Positions 25,661-35,465 of a stretch of 64,000 nucleotides of DNA are shown piece after piece. The position numbers and the translations under genes were made by a program. This DNA is from Psychrobacillus vulpis (GTDB lineage Bacteria; Bacillota; Bacilli; Bacillales_A; Planococcaceae), in assembly GCF_006861825.1 (NCBI RefSeq), contig NZ_VDGI01000015.1:1-64000 (forward strand). Reading direction: 5' to 3'. The notes beneath the pieces are model-generated. The model ran no database searches. It was given only the letters and a program-made list of their open reading frames with translations, and was not told where the DNA came from. Positions within the stretch are counted from its first letter, which is position 1; each line of letters opens with the position of its first letter.

Positions 25661-26539
25661 ATGTCAGCGCAAAAGGTAGCTTATCTAGGTCCGGAAGCCT
25701 CTTTTACACATTTAGCATCTAAAGCACTATTTCAAGATGAACTGCTTGTCCCGATTCGAACAATACCAGAATGTATAGAGGCAGTTGCAAATGGTAAAGT
25801 AGATGTTGCTGTTGTTCCTTTAGAAAATGCATTAGAAGGGACCGTGCCTTTAACGATTGATTATTTATTCCATGAAGTAGATGTGTCCGTTATTGCAGAA
25901 ATACAGGCTCCTATTGAACAACATTTAATGGTACATCCAAACAATCATAAAAAATGGGAAGAAATAACGTCAATCTATTCACATCCCCATGCATTAGCTC
26001 AATGTCATAAATATTTGTACTATCGATTTGGAAAAGTTCCACTGGAACAATCTACTTCAACAGCAGCAGCAGCTAAATTTGTTTCTGAAAATGAAAAAGC
26101 TTGTATAGCGGCAATTGGAAACTCCTCTGCGGCAATTGAATATGGACTTACTATAGTAGAACATAATATTCATGATTTCCATTTTAACCATACTCGCTTT
26201 TTTGTACTTTCTAGGAGCAATCATTGTATTCAAAAGCCTGGCCATATCGGCCAAGTAAAAACTACTGTTATGATTACTTTACCAAAAGATGATCGATCGG
26301 GAGCATTACATCAAGTACTTTCTGTTTTTGCTTGGAGACAGCTCAATTTAAGCAAAATCGAATCCCGACCTTTAAAAACTGGATTAGGGCAATACTTTTT
26401 CGTCATGGATGTTTTGGAAGATGAACAAATGCCAATGATGATTGGAGCTATGGAAGAGTTAAAGGCTTTAGGATGTGAAGTAAAATCTCTTGGCTCTTAT
26501 AATACATATGAAACCGAAAAGAAAATTGCTTCAGACTGA
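25661..26539 (+). CDS. pheA: Prephenate dehydratase
   Basis: Converts prephenate to phenylpyruvate, the committed step of phenylalanine synthesis. Seen: 292 aa. The periplasmic-binding-like catalytic domain (1 to about 185) has YLGPEASFTHLAS, VVPLENALEGTV and TRFFVLSR with the catalytic Thr. The ACT domain (about 203-280) carries ESRPLKTGLGQYFFVMD, the phenylalanine-binding motif. No chorismate mutase domain, as usual in Bacillales. The start follows AAGGAGGATTACAT. Confidence 0.97.
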   Translation: MSAQKVAYLGPEASFTHLASKALFQDELLVPIRTIPECIEAVANGKVDVAVVPLENALEGTVPLTIDYLFHEVDVSVIAEIQAPIEQHLMVHPNNHKKWEEITSIYSHPHALAQCHKYLYYRFGKVPLEQSTSTAAAAKFVSENEKACIAAIGNSSAAIEYGLTIVEHNIHDFHFNHTRFFVLSRSNHCIQKPGHIGQVKTTVMITLPKDDRSGALHQVLSVFAWRQLNLSKIESRPLKTGLGQYFFVMDVLEDEQMPMMIGAMEELKALGCEVKSLGSYNTYETEKKIASD

Positions 26540-26679
26540 GGGGAAAGTGTTTTATCTACGCTGTTGACTCCCGTATCTACTCATTAGTACTTCATCGTAC
26601 ATAACTCTATTTTCTAAAGTATATAATTAAATATGTAGAGTAAGCATCTTTCGATAAGGTGTTTACAGTTTGAACACTG

Positions 26680-26720
26680 AAGGTTTCTGGAATGTTGAAC
26701 ATTTCCGAAGCCTTTTTAAT
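26680..26720 (+). terminator. Intrinsic terminator downstream of pheA
   Basis: AAGGTTTCTGGAATGTT pairs with AACATTTCCGAAGCCTT, with mismatches, followed by TTT and a T-rich tract. Confidence 0.75.
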
Positions 26721-26856
26721 TTTTCCTTCTAATTCCGAGTAATAACGCCTTGATTGATTTGTAAATGTAGCGTCAAAGCCCCTACACTAGTGAAGCAAAG
26801 GGCACTGCCTATAATTATACGCTGCCACATGAGGTTGTCCAATACTCCAATACATA

Positions 26857-26973
26857 AGAAAATCGTTGAAATGGCTCCCTTTCCGCGGGCGTTTCCTCAG
26901 CCTCCTCGCTTCGCTACGGGGTCTTCGACTAACGCTATTCCCGCAGGAGTATCGCCTTCTTCAACGATTTTCT
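26857..26973. repeat. Palindromic repeat P, copy 3
   Basis: A full 117-bp copy bounded by AGAAAATCGTTGAAA and TTCAACGATTTTCT, with the GC-rich fold-back core. No foreign insertion. Confidence 0.88.
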
Positions 26974-27037
26974 AGAAATGAAGAAGTACATATAATTAGA
27001 CGCTACCAGATGAGGTTGTCCAATATTCCAATATGTA

Positions 27038-27322
27038 AGAAAATCGTTGAAACGGCTCCCTTTCCGGAGGCCACTGAAAAAGTCACTTTTTTTCAAAAAA
27101 TAAAAACGAAATCCCATAATTCCTTCACTTTTTAGGGTGTTTATGGGGACGTCATGCCAATTTTGATACAAATATACTTCTCAAGTGGTGACTTTATTTT
27201 CTGAATTTTGGTTTTTCAGTGGCCTCCCTTTCCGCGGGCGTTGCCTCAGCCTCCTCGCTTTGCTGCGGGGTCTTCGACTAACGCTATTCCCGCAGGAGTA
27301 TCGCCATTATCAACGATTTTCT
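27038..27322. repeat. Palindromic repeat P, copy 4, interrupted by element M
   Basis: P starts at 27038 and ends at 27322. At CCTTTCCG it is interrupted by the 160-bp element M, after which CCTTTCCG is repeated and P continues. Without M the copy is again about 117 bp. Confidence 0.88.
27067..27226. mobile_element. Element M, copy 1: 160-bp MITE-like element
   Basis: Ends GAGGCCACTGAAAAA and its exact inverse TTTTTCAGTGGCCTC form 15-bp terminal inverted repeats, with a second inverted AAAGTCAC/GTGACTTT pair inside the arms. The direct repeats CCTTTCCG at 27059-27066 and 27227-27234 look like an 8-bp target duplication. The interior has no open frame and would need a transposase in trans. Copies also lie at 46373 and 46780. 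Confidence 0.85.
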
Positions 27323-27612
27323 AGAAATGAAAAAGTATTTATTCTAATAACAGACAGTTTTTCAATGCTCTCAGAGAAGGGAGAATAAGGCTTGGCGTTT
27401 CGTCCGCAGAAAGTGAGTAGCTTTTCCGGACTCAATAAGTTTTGATTGGAATTTATAAAAAAAATATAATCCTCTTTAGCTTTGATGGCGTTCATTTTGT
27501 TAAGTATGTGGCATTATCACATAAAAACACCTTTATTGATTAATACATAGAGGAAAAAGCTGCGATACTCCTGCGGAAAAACGGAGCGTCCAAGACCCCG
27601 CACGAGCTAAGC

Positions 27613-27849
27613 GAGACCACTGAAAAACTCAAAATTATTTTTATAGGAACTATTTGCTGTATTTAGTTTAAAGAATTTAGCGCGACGCATGAGACTCCTG
27701 CGGGAAAGCGAGACAGACGAGACCCCGCACGAAGCGAAGCGTAGGAGGAGGCTCGTCGCTCGCCCGCGGAAAGCGAATGCCAAAGCGCTAAATACTCTTA
27801 GGACTATTTGATAGATAATTTATTTGAATGACACTTTTTCAGTGCCCTC
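27613..27849. mobile_element. Element C, copy 2: 237-bp MITE-like element
   Basis: Ends GAGACCACTGAAAAA and TTTTTCAGTGCCCTC, related to the ends of M. The interior holds the GC-rich stretch GAGACCCCGCACGAAGCGAA and the tail GGACTATTTGATAGATAATT shared with 53737-53975 in the opposite orientation. Flanking 8-mers no longer match, so this copy is old or rearranged. Confidence 0.7.
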
Positions 27850-28007
27850 AGCGCTGTGAGGAGGAGGCTTGGCGATTCGTCCGCGGAAAGCGAGTAGCTT
27901 TTTCCACACTTAATTAGACTTCATTCTTTTATAAAAATGAAGCACCATTTTCTAAGATGCATAATTGAATGATTAGAACCTTTGATTATACAATAGAAGT
28001 AAATTTT

Positions 28008-28538
28008 TTAATCCTCCACCAAGTACCCCTTACGCCGAATAGCTTCAATTCCTCGATTTAATATTTCTTCAGTTGGTGCGGATAATAGATGAAGATGAAT
28101 GCCGGAAGTTAATTCCAATAGAAAAGAAGCTTCTGTTTCCCTTACTTTTTTTAAGAACATTTCTACATCGTGACGGTTCGATACCATTATTGAAGAAGTG
28201 ATTTCACCGTAAACAGGGTGCTCAACTGAGACGTTCTCAACAGTGACTCCTGCATCTACAAGTGTTTGTAATTCGTCTTCAGAATCTTTTGATTGGTGAT
28301 TACAAGCTACACGTTTTTGTGCATAAGAATTATGTTCTTTATCCGGCAATAACAAATAACCTTGACTAGTCGAAACAATAGGAGCGTTTTTTGCTTTTAA
28401 TAGCGTTATATCGTTTACTATTACTTGCCTACTGACATTTGCTAGTTTTGCTAATTCTGTTCCTGTAACAGGATGTGTCTGTTCAATTAAATAAGAAATA
28501 AGCCAGTCTCGTCTCTCTTGACCTTTTAACTTTTTCAC
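28008..28538 (-). CDS. niaR: Niacin-responsive transcription repressor NiaR
   Basis: A 176-aa regulator (YrxA family) that represses NAD synthesis or niacin uptake genes when nicotinic acid is plentiful. Seen: an N-terminal winged HTH (about 8-65; PVTGTELAKLANVSRQVIVNDI) and a C-terminal 3H domain with EHPVYGEI and LLELTSGIHLHLLS, which provide the family histidines for metal and ligand. The start GTG 28538 is six bases after GGAGGGG; a TTG 15 bases upstream is the frame limit. In B. subtilis it neighbours the nad genes; here none are adjacent. Divergent from the safA-like gene. Confidence 0.88.
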   Translation of the reverse strand: MKKLKGQERRDWLISYLIEQTHPVTGTELAKLANVSRQVIVNDITLLKAKNAPIVSTSQGYLLLPDKEHNSYAQKRVACNHQSKDSEDELQTLVDAGVTVENVSVEHPVYGEITSSIMVSNRHDVEMFLKKVRETEASFLLELTSGIHLHLLSAPTEEILNRGIEAIRRKGYLVED

Positions 28539-28673
28539 CGATAACCCCTCCAAACTTGCATAACTACATACTGCTTTATCATAAGTTTAACATGAAGGAA
28601 GTTAGTTTGTTTTAAAAACATGTAACATTTGAAATTGAGGTACATATTTTAAAGAGAAGGAAGGAGGAAGACT

Positions 28674-29456
28674 GTGCACATCCATATTGTACAAAAAGGG
28701 GACACTCTTTGGAAAATATCGAGAAGCTATAACGTTTCCTTTGAGGAATTAAAAAAATTAAATGCACATTTAGCAAATCCGGAGTATATTGTGCCAGGGA
28801 TGAAAATATTTATTCCTGAAACGAAAAAAATGGAGTCCATGAGACATCCGTATAGTGAGGATCGACCAGTTAAAAAGGAAATGGTAAAAAAGGAGGAAGT
28901 CAAAATTCAACCACAACATCCGATGCCACAAGTTCCACCTATTCAACCATCTAAACCGATGAAAACTATGCCAAAAGCTCAACCAATGCCAATGCCACAA
29001 CCAATGCCGCAAGTGCAACCACCGCAACCATCACCGCCAATGCAACCGATGCCGTCATTTACAATGCCTTTTCATATAATGCCTGTACCAGATTTAGACA
29101 TGACGCCATCACCTCAAGGTTGGAGATTGATGGAATCTACATCGATTCAAATAAATATTCATAATGAGGATCGTGAAAGGGCTGAATCGCCAAGAGCACC
29201 AGTGCAACCTATTCCACAGTATGTAAGTCCGGAAGTAGAAGAACCATCTCCAATGATGCCAGAAATGTATCCGTGTGATCCATGTCAGCAATTCCCATAC
29301 ATGCACCATCCAATGCATTCACAAATGCATCCACAAATGCACCCACATATGCACCCACATATGCACCCACATATGCATCCACACGGTGGTTATCCATGCA
29401 TCGTATGTTACGTACCAGTATATCCATGTCCCCCATATCCTTACCAACACTTTTAA
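28674..29456 (+). CDS. safA: SafA-like spore coat assembly protein with LysM and Met-His-Pro repeats
   Basis: A 260-aa protein. The N-terminal LysM domain (2 to about 48) is close to SafA: HIHIVQKGDTLWKISRSYNV, then NPEYIVPGMKIFIP. A Met/Pro/Gln-rich low-complexity region follows (about 80-140), then a Cys/His/Met/Pro tail with tandem MHPHMHPHMHP repeats (about 215-240) and a CIVCYVPVYPCPPYP end. In B. subtilis SafA directs inner coat assembly through SpoVID. The position after niaR and before ruvA fits safA. The GTG start follows AAGGAGGAAGACT. It is 3 bases from the kinase-like gene. Confidence 0.85.
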   Translation: MHIHIVQKGDTLWKISRSYNVSFEELKKLNAHLANPEYIVPGMKIFIPETKKMESMRHPYSEDRPVKKEMVKKEEVKIQPQHPMPQVPPIQPSKPMKTMPKAQPMPMPQPMPQVQPPQPSPPMQPMPSFTMPFHIMPVPDLDMTPSPQGWRLMESTSIQINIHNEDRERAESPRAPVQPIPQYVSPEVEEPSPMMPEMYPCDPCQQFPYMHHPMHSQMHPQMHPHMHPHMHPHMHPHGGYPCIVCYVPVYPCPPYPYQHF

Positions 29457-29459
29457 AAA

Positions 29460-30308
29460 GTGAGTTACTATATTCGGCAAATAAAAAAGAATGTGTGGAA
29501 ATGGGAAAATGAAAATGGCATTTTTTCTGTGAAAAAATATCCAACATTAGAACAAGCTGAAAAAATTCGCTTGATACACAATGAATTAGAAAAACTTGAG
29601 AAGCCATTTGTTTTACCAGTAGTGGAATCAACACAAGATGATTTTATCATTCAGCCTTGGTTTAAAGGTACGCATTCGGTTGACTATGGAAGTGAATCAG
29701 ATCGTAAAGAAGTATATACTCTATTAAATCGTTTACATGAAACAAATCGAAAGATTAACTGGGAAGATCACAGTTTACTCCAGCCATTTCATTTAATTTC
29801 AAAATGGCAAAATCGTAGTATGAAAATGAAAGAAATTTCATATTTCATAGAGTTTTATTTAGGAATAAATGAAACTATGATTCTTTTGCAATATGGTGAA
29901 GTAGCACTGAACAATATGCAATCATTTAAAAATAAAGATATTACGATTTTGCACGGAGATGTCGTACATCATAATTTTTTATCCAATGATTCTGCTTATA
30001 AAATAATAGACTTTGATTTAGCAGTAGTTGGACCTCGAGAAATGGAGGAAATATTATGGATGCACCGTGTCCTTCCTGCGATTGACTATGATATCCATTT
30101 TTTATTAAGTGAATTCCCATCATTGGAAAAGGTAGTATTAAAGCATAAAGAAGCATTAATGTATCCAAATGAATTGTATAGAGAATGGTTATACGCGTAT
30201 GCTTTACCTTTAGAAAGAAAGCAGAAATTCATCGATCAGTTAATCCCGTATACGAATAAAGCATTAACAGAATGGCCGAAATTATGCTATAATTTAAGTC
30301 AATTATAA
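29460..30308 (+). CDS. Aminoglycoside-phosphotransferase-fold protein, possible spore coat kinase
   Basis: A 282-aa protein of the APH/choline-kinase fold. Seen: the catalytic-loop motif ITILHGDVVHHNFLSND with HGD and N (about 160-176) and IIDFDLAVVG (about 181-190), corresponding to the metal-binding DFD. The N-lobe is less conserved. Spore coat proteins of this fold (CotS, YutH, YsxE types) occur in Bacillus, and ysxE is the neighbour of spoVID there; coupling to the safA-like gene suggests a coat role. The start GTG 29460 is 3 bases after the safA stop, with no good ribosome site, so translational coupling is assumed. Confidence 0.72.
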   Translation: MSYYIRQIKKNVWKWENENGIFSVKKYPTLEQAEKIRLIHNELEKLEKPFVLPVVESTQDDFIIQPWFKGTHSVDYGSESDRKEVYTLLNRLHETNRKINWEDHSLLQPFHLISKWQNRSMKMKEISYFIEFYLGINETMILLQYGEVALNNMQSFKNKDITILHGDVVHHNFLSNDSAYKIIDFDLAVVGPREMEEILWMHRVLPAIDYDIHFLLSEFPSLEKVVLKHKEALMYPNELYREWLYAYALPLERKQKFIDQLIPYTNKALTEWPKLCYNLSQL

Positions 30309-30323
30309 ACGTTTAGACTTAGA

Positions 30324-30354
30324 GTTGGTCGCTCATGTTGAGAGCGACCTTTTT
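30324..30354 (+). terminator. Intrinsic terminator after the kinase-like gene
   Basis: GGTCGCTC and GAGCGACC form an 8-bp stem with a short loop, followed by TTTTT. The rest of the gap to ruvA holds only a perfect CTGAGGAG/CTCCTCAG hairpin at about 30494-30513 without a T run. Confidence 0.88.
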
Positions 30355-30558
30355 CTTGATGTCTAGACTTTAGAAAATAATTGTCACAAAATAGCTTTTA
30401 GAGAATAATTTGTGTTAAGTGGGACGTAAGAGCTTTTTCTTATTGATGAAGTACAGCGCCTTGCCATTCATTAATGCCTATTTCTACTTGCTGCTGAGGA
30501 GTTGTCTCCTCAGTTTACTCGTCGGGGTTGTCATAGGGGGCTTTCGATTCTCTTAATA

Positions 30559-30567
30559 TGCTATAAT
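30559..30567 (+). promoter_or_regulatory. Extended -10 promoter of ruvA
   Basis: TGCTATAAT is an extended -10 consensus (TG-N-TATAAT) 30 bases before ruvA. I see no -35 at proper spacing. No LexA box is evident by eye. Confidence 0.5.
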
Positions 30568-30596
30568 TGGTCTGTTGATTGTGAGGGATATTGTAT

Positions 30597-31217
30597 ATGT
30601 ATGACTATATAAAAGGACAAGTTACACGCGTTACACCAGAGTATGTTGTAGTAGAGCAACAAGGAATTGGGTATCAATTATTTACACCAAATCCATTTGC
30701 GTTTCGAAAGAGTGAAGAATTGGTTCAAGTTTATACCCATTTTCATGTAAGAGAAGATGCCCAACAATTGATGGGCTTTCTGGAGTTATCACAACGTGAG
30801 TTATTTAGAAAACTTATTCTTGTTTCAGGCATTGGTCCGAAAGGTGCACTTGCCATATTAGCTAGTGGAGAGCCTACTCATGTAATTCAAGCAATTGAGC
30901 GGGAAGATGAGACATTTTTAGTGAAATTCCCTGGAGTCGGGAAGAAAACAGCACGTCAAATGATTCTAGATCTGAAAGGAAAGTTGCACGATTTATTTGA
31001 TATAGAACAATTTGAGTTTGAGAATGACCAACCAACTTTATTTGTAGATAGTCAAGCAAATCATGATTTAGAAGAGGCAATGCTTGCTTTAACTGCATTA
31101 GGTTACTCAGAGCGAGAGTTAACGAAAATACGACCATTATTAAAAGGAAATGACTCTTTACATACAACAGATGATTTCATGAAAAAAGCACTTCAATTAT
31201 TATTTTCTGGTAAATAA
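30597..31217 (+). CDS. ruvA: Holliday junction DNA helicase subunit RuvA
   Basis: Tetrameric junction-binding protein that loads RuvB. Seen: 206 aa, MYDYIKGQVTRV OB fold, helix-hairpin-helix segments (about 70-130; VSGIGPKGALAIL and FPGVGKKTARQMILDLKGKL) and a C-terminal RuvB-binding domain (about 155-206). I chose ATG 30597, with GAGGG nine bases upstream; a TTG at 30591 is in frame. It is 18 bases from ruvB. Confidence 0.96.
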   Translation: MYDYIKGQVTRVTPEYVVVEQQGIGYQLFTPNPFAFRKSEELVQVYTHFHVREDAQQLMGFLELSQRELFRKLILVSGIGPKGALAILASGEPTHVIQAIEREDETFLVKFPGVGKKTARQMILDLKGKLHDLFDIEQFEFENDQPTLFVDSQANHDLEEAMLALTALGYSERELTKIRPLLKGNDSLHTTDDFMKKALQLLFSGK

Positions 31218-31235
31218 GGGAAGGAGGTTCTAAAC

Positions 31236-32249
31236 ATGACGGAACGAGTTATTTCAAGTGAAATATCCCATTTTGATGAACCATTTGAACAATCGCTTCG
31301 ACCTCAACTTTTATCTCAATATATCGGACAAGATAAGATAAAACATAATTTAGAAATCTTCATTGAAGCGGCTAAAATGAGAAACGAAAGTCTAGATCAT
31401 TGTCTATTGTATGGACCGCCTGGACTTGGGAAAACTACATTAGCAGCAGTCATTGCGAATGAAATGAACGTGCAAATGCGTATGACAAGTGGTCCTGCGA
31501 TTGAACGACCTGGTGATTTGGCTGCTATTGTTAGTTCTCTTGAGCCAGGCGACGTTCTATTTATAGATGAAATACATCGATTAAATCGCTCTATTGAAGA
31601 AGTATTGTATCCAGCTATGGAAGATTTTTGTTTGGATATTGTTGTTGGTAAAGGTCCATCAGCACGTAGTGTTCGTTTGGATTTGCCACCATTTACTTTG
31701 ATCGGAGCAACAACAAGAGCTGGAGCATTGTCAGCTCCTCTTCGTGACCGATTCGGTGTTTTACTAAGACTGGATTTTTACGATGAAGAAGCGTTAACCT
31801 CCATTGTTGCTAGAAGTGCAGAGTTGTTTAATGCATCTATTGACCATGAATCTGCAGGTGAAATTGCTAGACGTGCAAGAGGAACTCCACGTATTGCTAA
31901 TCGTTTATTGAAACGAGTAAGAGATTACGCGCAAGTAAGAGGAAATGGTCATATATCGATTGACATAGCTAAAGAAGCGTTAGAATTACTACAAGTAGAT
32001 CCAAGAGGATTGGATCACATTGATTACAAATTAATTACTGCAATGATTGAACGATTCCGAGGAGGTCCTGTTGGTCTAGATACAATTGCTGCAAGTATTG
32101 GTGAAGAATCTACTACGATTGAAGATGTATATGAACCATATTTATTGCAAATTGGATTTATTCAACGTTCTCCTAGAGGAAGAATTGTAACAACACTTGC
32201 ATATGACCATTTTGGTATTCCATTACCAATTGAAAGAATTGACCAATAA
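31236..32249 (+). CDS. ruvB: Holliday junction branch migration ATPase RuvB
   Basis: Hexameric AAA+ motor for branch migration. Seen: 337 aa, Walker [14 protein letters not shown] (about 60-72), Walker [13 protein letters not shown], sensor 1 LIGATTRAG, arginine-finger region APLRDRFGV and a C-terminal winged helix ending with [17 protein letters not shown]. The start follows AAGGAGG. Paired with ruvA. Confidence 0.98.
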   Translation: MTERVISSEISHFDEPFEQSLRPQLLSQYIGQDKIKHNLEIFIEAAKMRNESLDHCLLYGPPGLGKTTLAAVIANEMNVQMRMTSGPAIERPGDLAAIVSSLEPGDVLFIDEIHRLNRSIEEVLYPAMEDFCLDIVVGKGPSARSVRLDLPPFTLIGATTRAGALSAPLRDRFGVLLRLDFYDEEALTSIVARSAELFNASIDHESAGEIARRARGTPRIANRLLKRVRDYAQVRGNGHISIDIAKEALELLQVDPRGLDHIDYKLITAMIERFRGGPVGLDTIAASIGEESTTIEDVYEPYLLQIGFIQRSPRGRIVTTLAYDHFGIPLPIERIDQ

Positions 32250-32263
32250 AGGATGTACAAAAA

Positions 32264-33304
32264 ATGAAAGTAGAAGATTTTGATTTTGAGTTACCAGAAG
32301 AACTAATTGCACAAACTCCACTATTAGATCGTACAAGCAGTAAACTTTTAGTAGCAGATTATCCAAACGATGCATATAAACACGAAACTTTTTCTGCTAT
32401 TCTCGGTGAATTAAACAAGGGAGATTGCCTTGTGCTAAATGATACAAAGGTAATGCCAGCTCGTTTAATGGGAGTAAAAGAAGAGACAGGTGCAAATGTA
32501 GAAGTTTTACTTTTAACGCAAATAGAGGGGGACAATTGGGAAACACTAGTTAAACCTGCTAAACGAGTAAAAGTAGGAACAAAAATTACATTTGGTGAAG
32601 GACTGTTAACTGCTGTTTGTACGGAATTAAAAGATCACGGGGGACGAATATTCCGCTTCGAATACGAAGGTGTGTTTTTTGAAGTGTTAGATAAACTGGG
32701 TGAAATGCCACTCCCACCGTATATTCATGAAAAACTAGAAGAAAAAGATCGATATCAGACGGTATATGCAAAAGAACAAGGTTCTGCTGCAGCACCGACT
32801 GCTGGTTTACATTTCACAGAAATGCTTTTAGATGACATTCGTGCAAAAGGTGTTAAAATAGCTTTTGTGACACTTCATGTAGGACTTGGAACATTCCGTC
32901 CAGTTAGTGTAGATTCCATTGACGATCATGAAATGCATTCGGAGTTTTATCGCGTATCGAAAGAAACTGCTCAGACGATAAATGAAGTAAGAGCAGCTGG
33001 AGGTAAAATTGTAGCAGTAGGTACTACCTCTACAAGAACACTGGAAACAGTTGCAACTAAATTTGATGGTCAGATGGAAGAAGATAGTGGTTGGACATCT
33101 ATTTTTATCTATCCAGGATATCAATTTAAATGTATTGATGGAATGATCACTAATTTTCATTTACCTAAATCTACACTTGTCATGTTAGTTAGTGCACTTA
33201 CATCAAGAGAATTTATATTAACAGCATACAAAGAAGCAATTGAAAGAAGTTACCGCTTTTTCAGTTTCGGTGATGCAATGTTTATAAAGGGAAGGAATTA
33301 TTAA
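32264..33304 (+). CDS. queA: tRNA preQ1(34) S-adenosylmethionine ribosyltransferase-isomerase
   Basis: Transfers and isomerises the ribosyl of AdoMet onto preQ1 in tRNA, forming epoxyqueuosine. Seen: 346 aa, opening [45 protein letters not shown] and [17 protein letters not shown]. The stop abuts the tgt ATG with no gap, so the two queuosine genes are co-translated. Confidence 0.97.
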   Translation: MKVEDFDFELPEELIAQTPLLDRTSSKLLVADYPNDAYKHETFSAILGELNKGDCLVLNDTKVMPARLMGVKEETGANVEVLLLTQIEGDNWETLVKPAKRVKVGTKITFGEGLLTAVCTELKDHGGRIFRFEYEGVFFEVLDKLGEMPLPPYIHEKLEEKDRYQTVYAKEQGSAAAPTAGLHFTEMLLDDIRAKGVKIAFVTLHVGLGTFRPVSVDSIDDHEMHSEFYRVSKETAQTINEVRAAGGKIVAVGTTSTRTLETVATKFDGQMEEDSGWTSIFIYPGYQFKCIDGMITNFHLPKSTLVMLVSALTSREFILTAYKEAIERSYRFFSFGDAMFIKGRNY

Positions 33305-34444
<1,140 letters not shown>

Positions 34445-34487
34445 TTCTTGTATACTAGTAAGAGATAAAAAGGAGGGGAATAAATAC

Positions 34488-34748
34488 ATGGATACTTTGG
34501 TAGGATTATTACCGATAATTGCAATGTTCGCAGTGATGTGGTTTTTCATCATTCGTCCAGCGCAAAAACGACAAAAAAACACAGCTCAAATGCAAAATAG
34601 TCTAAAACGTGGAGACAAAATTATTACTGTTGGTGGTTTACACGGGAAGATTGATGCAGTAGACGATTCAACAATTTTTGTAGTAGTAGCTGACGGTACA
34701 CGTTTACAATTTGAACGCGTAGCAGTTGGACGAGTTGTCTCTGAGTAA
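34488..34748 (+). CDS. yajC: Preprotein translocase accessory subunit YajC
   Basis: An 86-aa single-span membrane protein associated with SecDF-YidC. Seen: a membrane helix at about 3-22 (LLPIIAMFAVMWFFIIRP), then the conserved RPAQKRQK, LKRGDKIITVGGLHGKI and a small beta domain. Start ATG 34488 after AAAGGAGGGG. Confidence 0.96.
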   Translation: MDTLVGLLPIIAMFAVMWFFIIRPAQKRQKNTAQMQNSLKRGDKIITVGGLHGKIDAVDDSTIFVVVADGTRLQFERVAVGRVVSE

Positions 34749-34759
34749 ACAATAAATAA

Positions 34760-34798
34760 AAGAACTTACTCATAAATATATGAGTAAGTTCTTTTTTT
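34760..34798 (+). terminator. Intrinsic terminator after yajC
   Basis: AAGAACTTACTCATA and TATGAGTAAGTTCTT form a 15-bp stem with a tiny loop, then TTTTT. Confidence 0.93.
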
Positions 34799-34823
34799 GT
34801 GGGCATAGTAAAACAGAGGTGAT

Positions 34824-35465
34824 ATGATGAACGATATTCTCATCATAATTATTCGAACTTTTATTTTGTATTGGTTAATTTTGACCATACTTCGTCTAAT
34901 GGGAAAAAGAGAAGTTGGTGAGCTAAGTCTTTTTGATTTAGTTGTCTTTTTATTGATAGCAGAAGTTGCGGCATTTGCTTTAGATGATCCTAAGAGTAAT
35001 TTTGTACATTCAATCATTCCTATGATCACTCTATTAATTATTCAAATGACCGTATCTTATATATCATTAAAAAATAAAAAGTTTCGCGATACGATGGAAG
35101 GAATTCCATCGATTATTATCAAAGACGGCATTATTATAGAAAAAGAAATGAGAAAACAACGATATAATTTAGATGATCTTTTGCAACAGTTACGTGAACA
35201 ACAAATTGGTTCTATACAGACAGTCTCTTATGCATTTTTAGAACCTTCCGGTAACTTATCTGTCTTTAAAAAAGAAAGTGAACAATACGTTTATCCTTTA
35301 ATTATAGACGGAGATATTCAAGAAAGTCATCTTCAAAGAATAGGAAAAAGTGAAAAATGGTTGAGAGAAGAACTAAAAAAACAATTAATAGAAGATGAAA
35401 AGAAAATTTTTTATTGTAGTTATGAAGATGATTCATTGTATATTCAACTTAAAACTTCTTTTTAG
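34824..35465 (+). CDS. yrbG: DUF421/YetF-family membrane protein YrbG
   Basis: A 213-aa protein with three N-terminal membrane segments (about 4-20, 32-53, 60-78; LTILRLMGKREVGELSLFDL is the family signature) and a soluble C-terminal DUF421 domain with RYNLDDLLQQLREQ. Function is unknown, though relatives in spore formers include SpoVA-operon paralogues. The position before spoVB matches yrbG. Its last 17 bases overlap the convergent spoVB gene. ATG 34827 is an alternative start. Confidence 0.85.
   Translation: MMNDILIIIIRTFILYWLILTILRLMGKREVGELSLFDLVVFLLIAEVAAFALDDPKSNFVHSIIPMITLLIIQMTVSYISLKNKKFRDTMEGIPSIIIKDGIIIEKEMRKQRYNLDDLLQQLREQQIGSIQTVSYAFLEPSGNLSVFKKESEQYVYPLIIDGDIQESHLQRIGKSEKWLREELKKQLIEDEKKIFYCSYEDDSLYIQLKTSF

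Larger units (their letters stand above)
26540..28007. repeat. Intergenic repeat field between pheA and niaR
   Basis: About 1.47 kb without a credible gene. A terminator lies at 26680-26720. P repeats lie at 26857-26973 and 27038-27322, the latter interrupted by element M (27067-27226). The unit around AGGTTGTCCAATA is repeated 180 bases apart (26832 and 27012). From 27350 to 27600 there are worn repeat pieces. Element C copy 2 lies at 27613-27849, with further CGCGGAAAGCG debris to about 27900. Open frames here translate repeats only. Confidence 0.85.

Noticed and set aside
26832-27322. CRISPR array
   Set aside because: There are repeats, but they are long (117-285 bp), palindromic and not separated by uniform unique spacers, and no cas gene is present.
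26754-27388. Several 60-90-aa frames between pheA and niaR
   Set aside because: All translate P and M repeats in different frames and end at repeat borders.
29275-29463. Alternative frames with His/Thr/Ile repeats at the safA 3' end
   Set aside because: They are shifted readings of the MHPH repeat; only the frame with LysM has a start and a ribosome site.
30494-30513. Perfect CTGAGGAG/CTCCTCAG hairpin as a terminator
   Set aside because: No T run follows, and a proper terminator already lies at 30324-30354. It may be repeat debris or an RNA structure.
30355-30590. bofC, expected before ruvA
   Set aside because: No open frame of suitable length exists between the kinase-like gene and ruvA.
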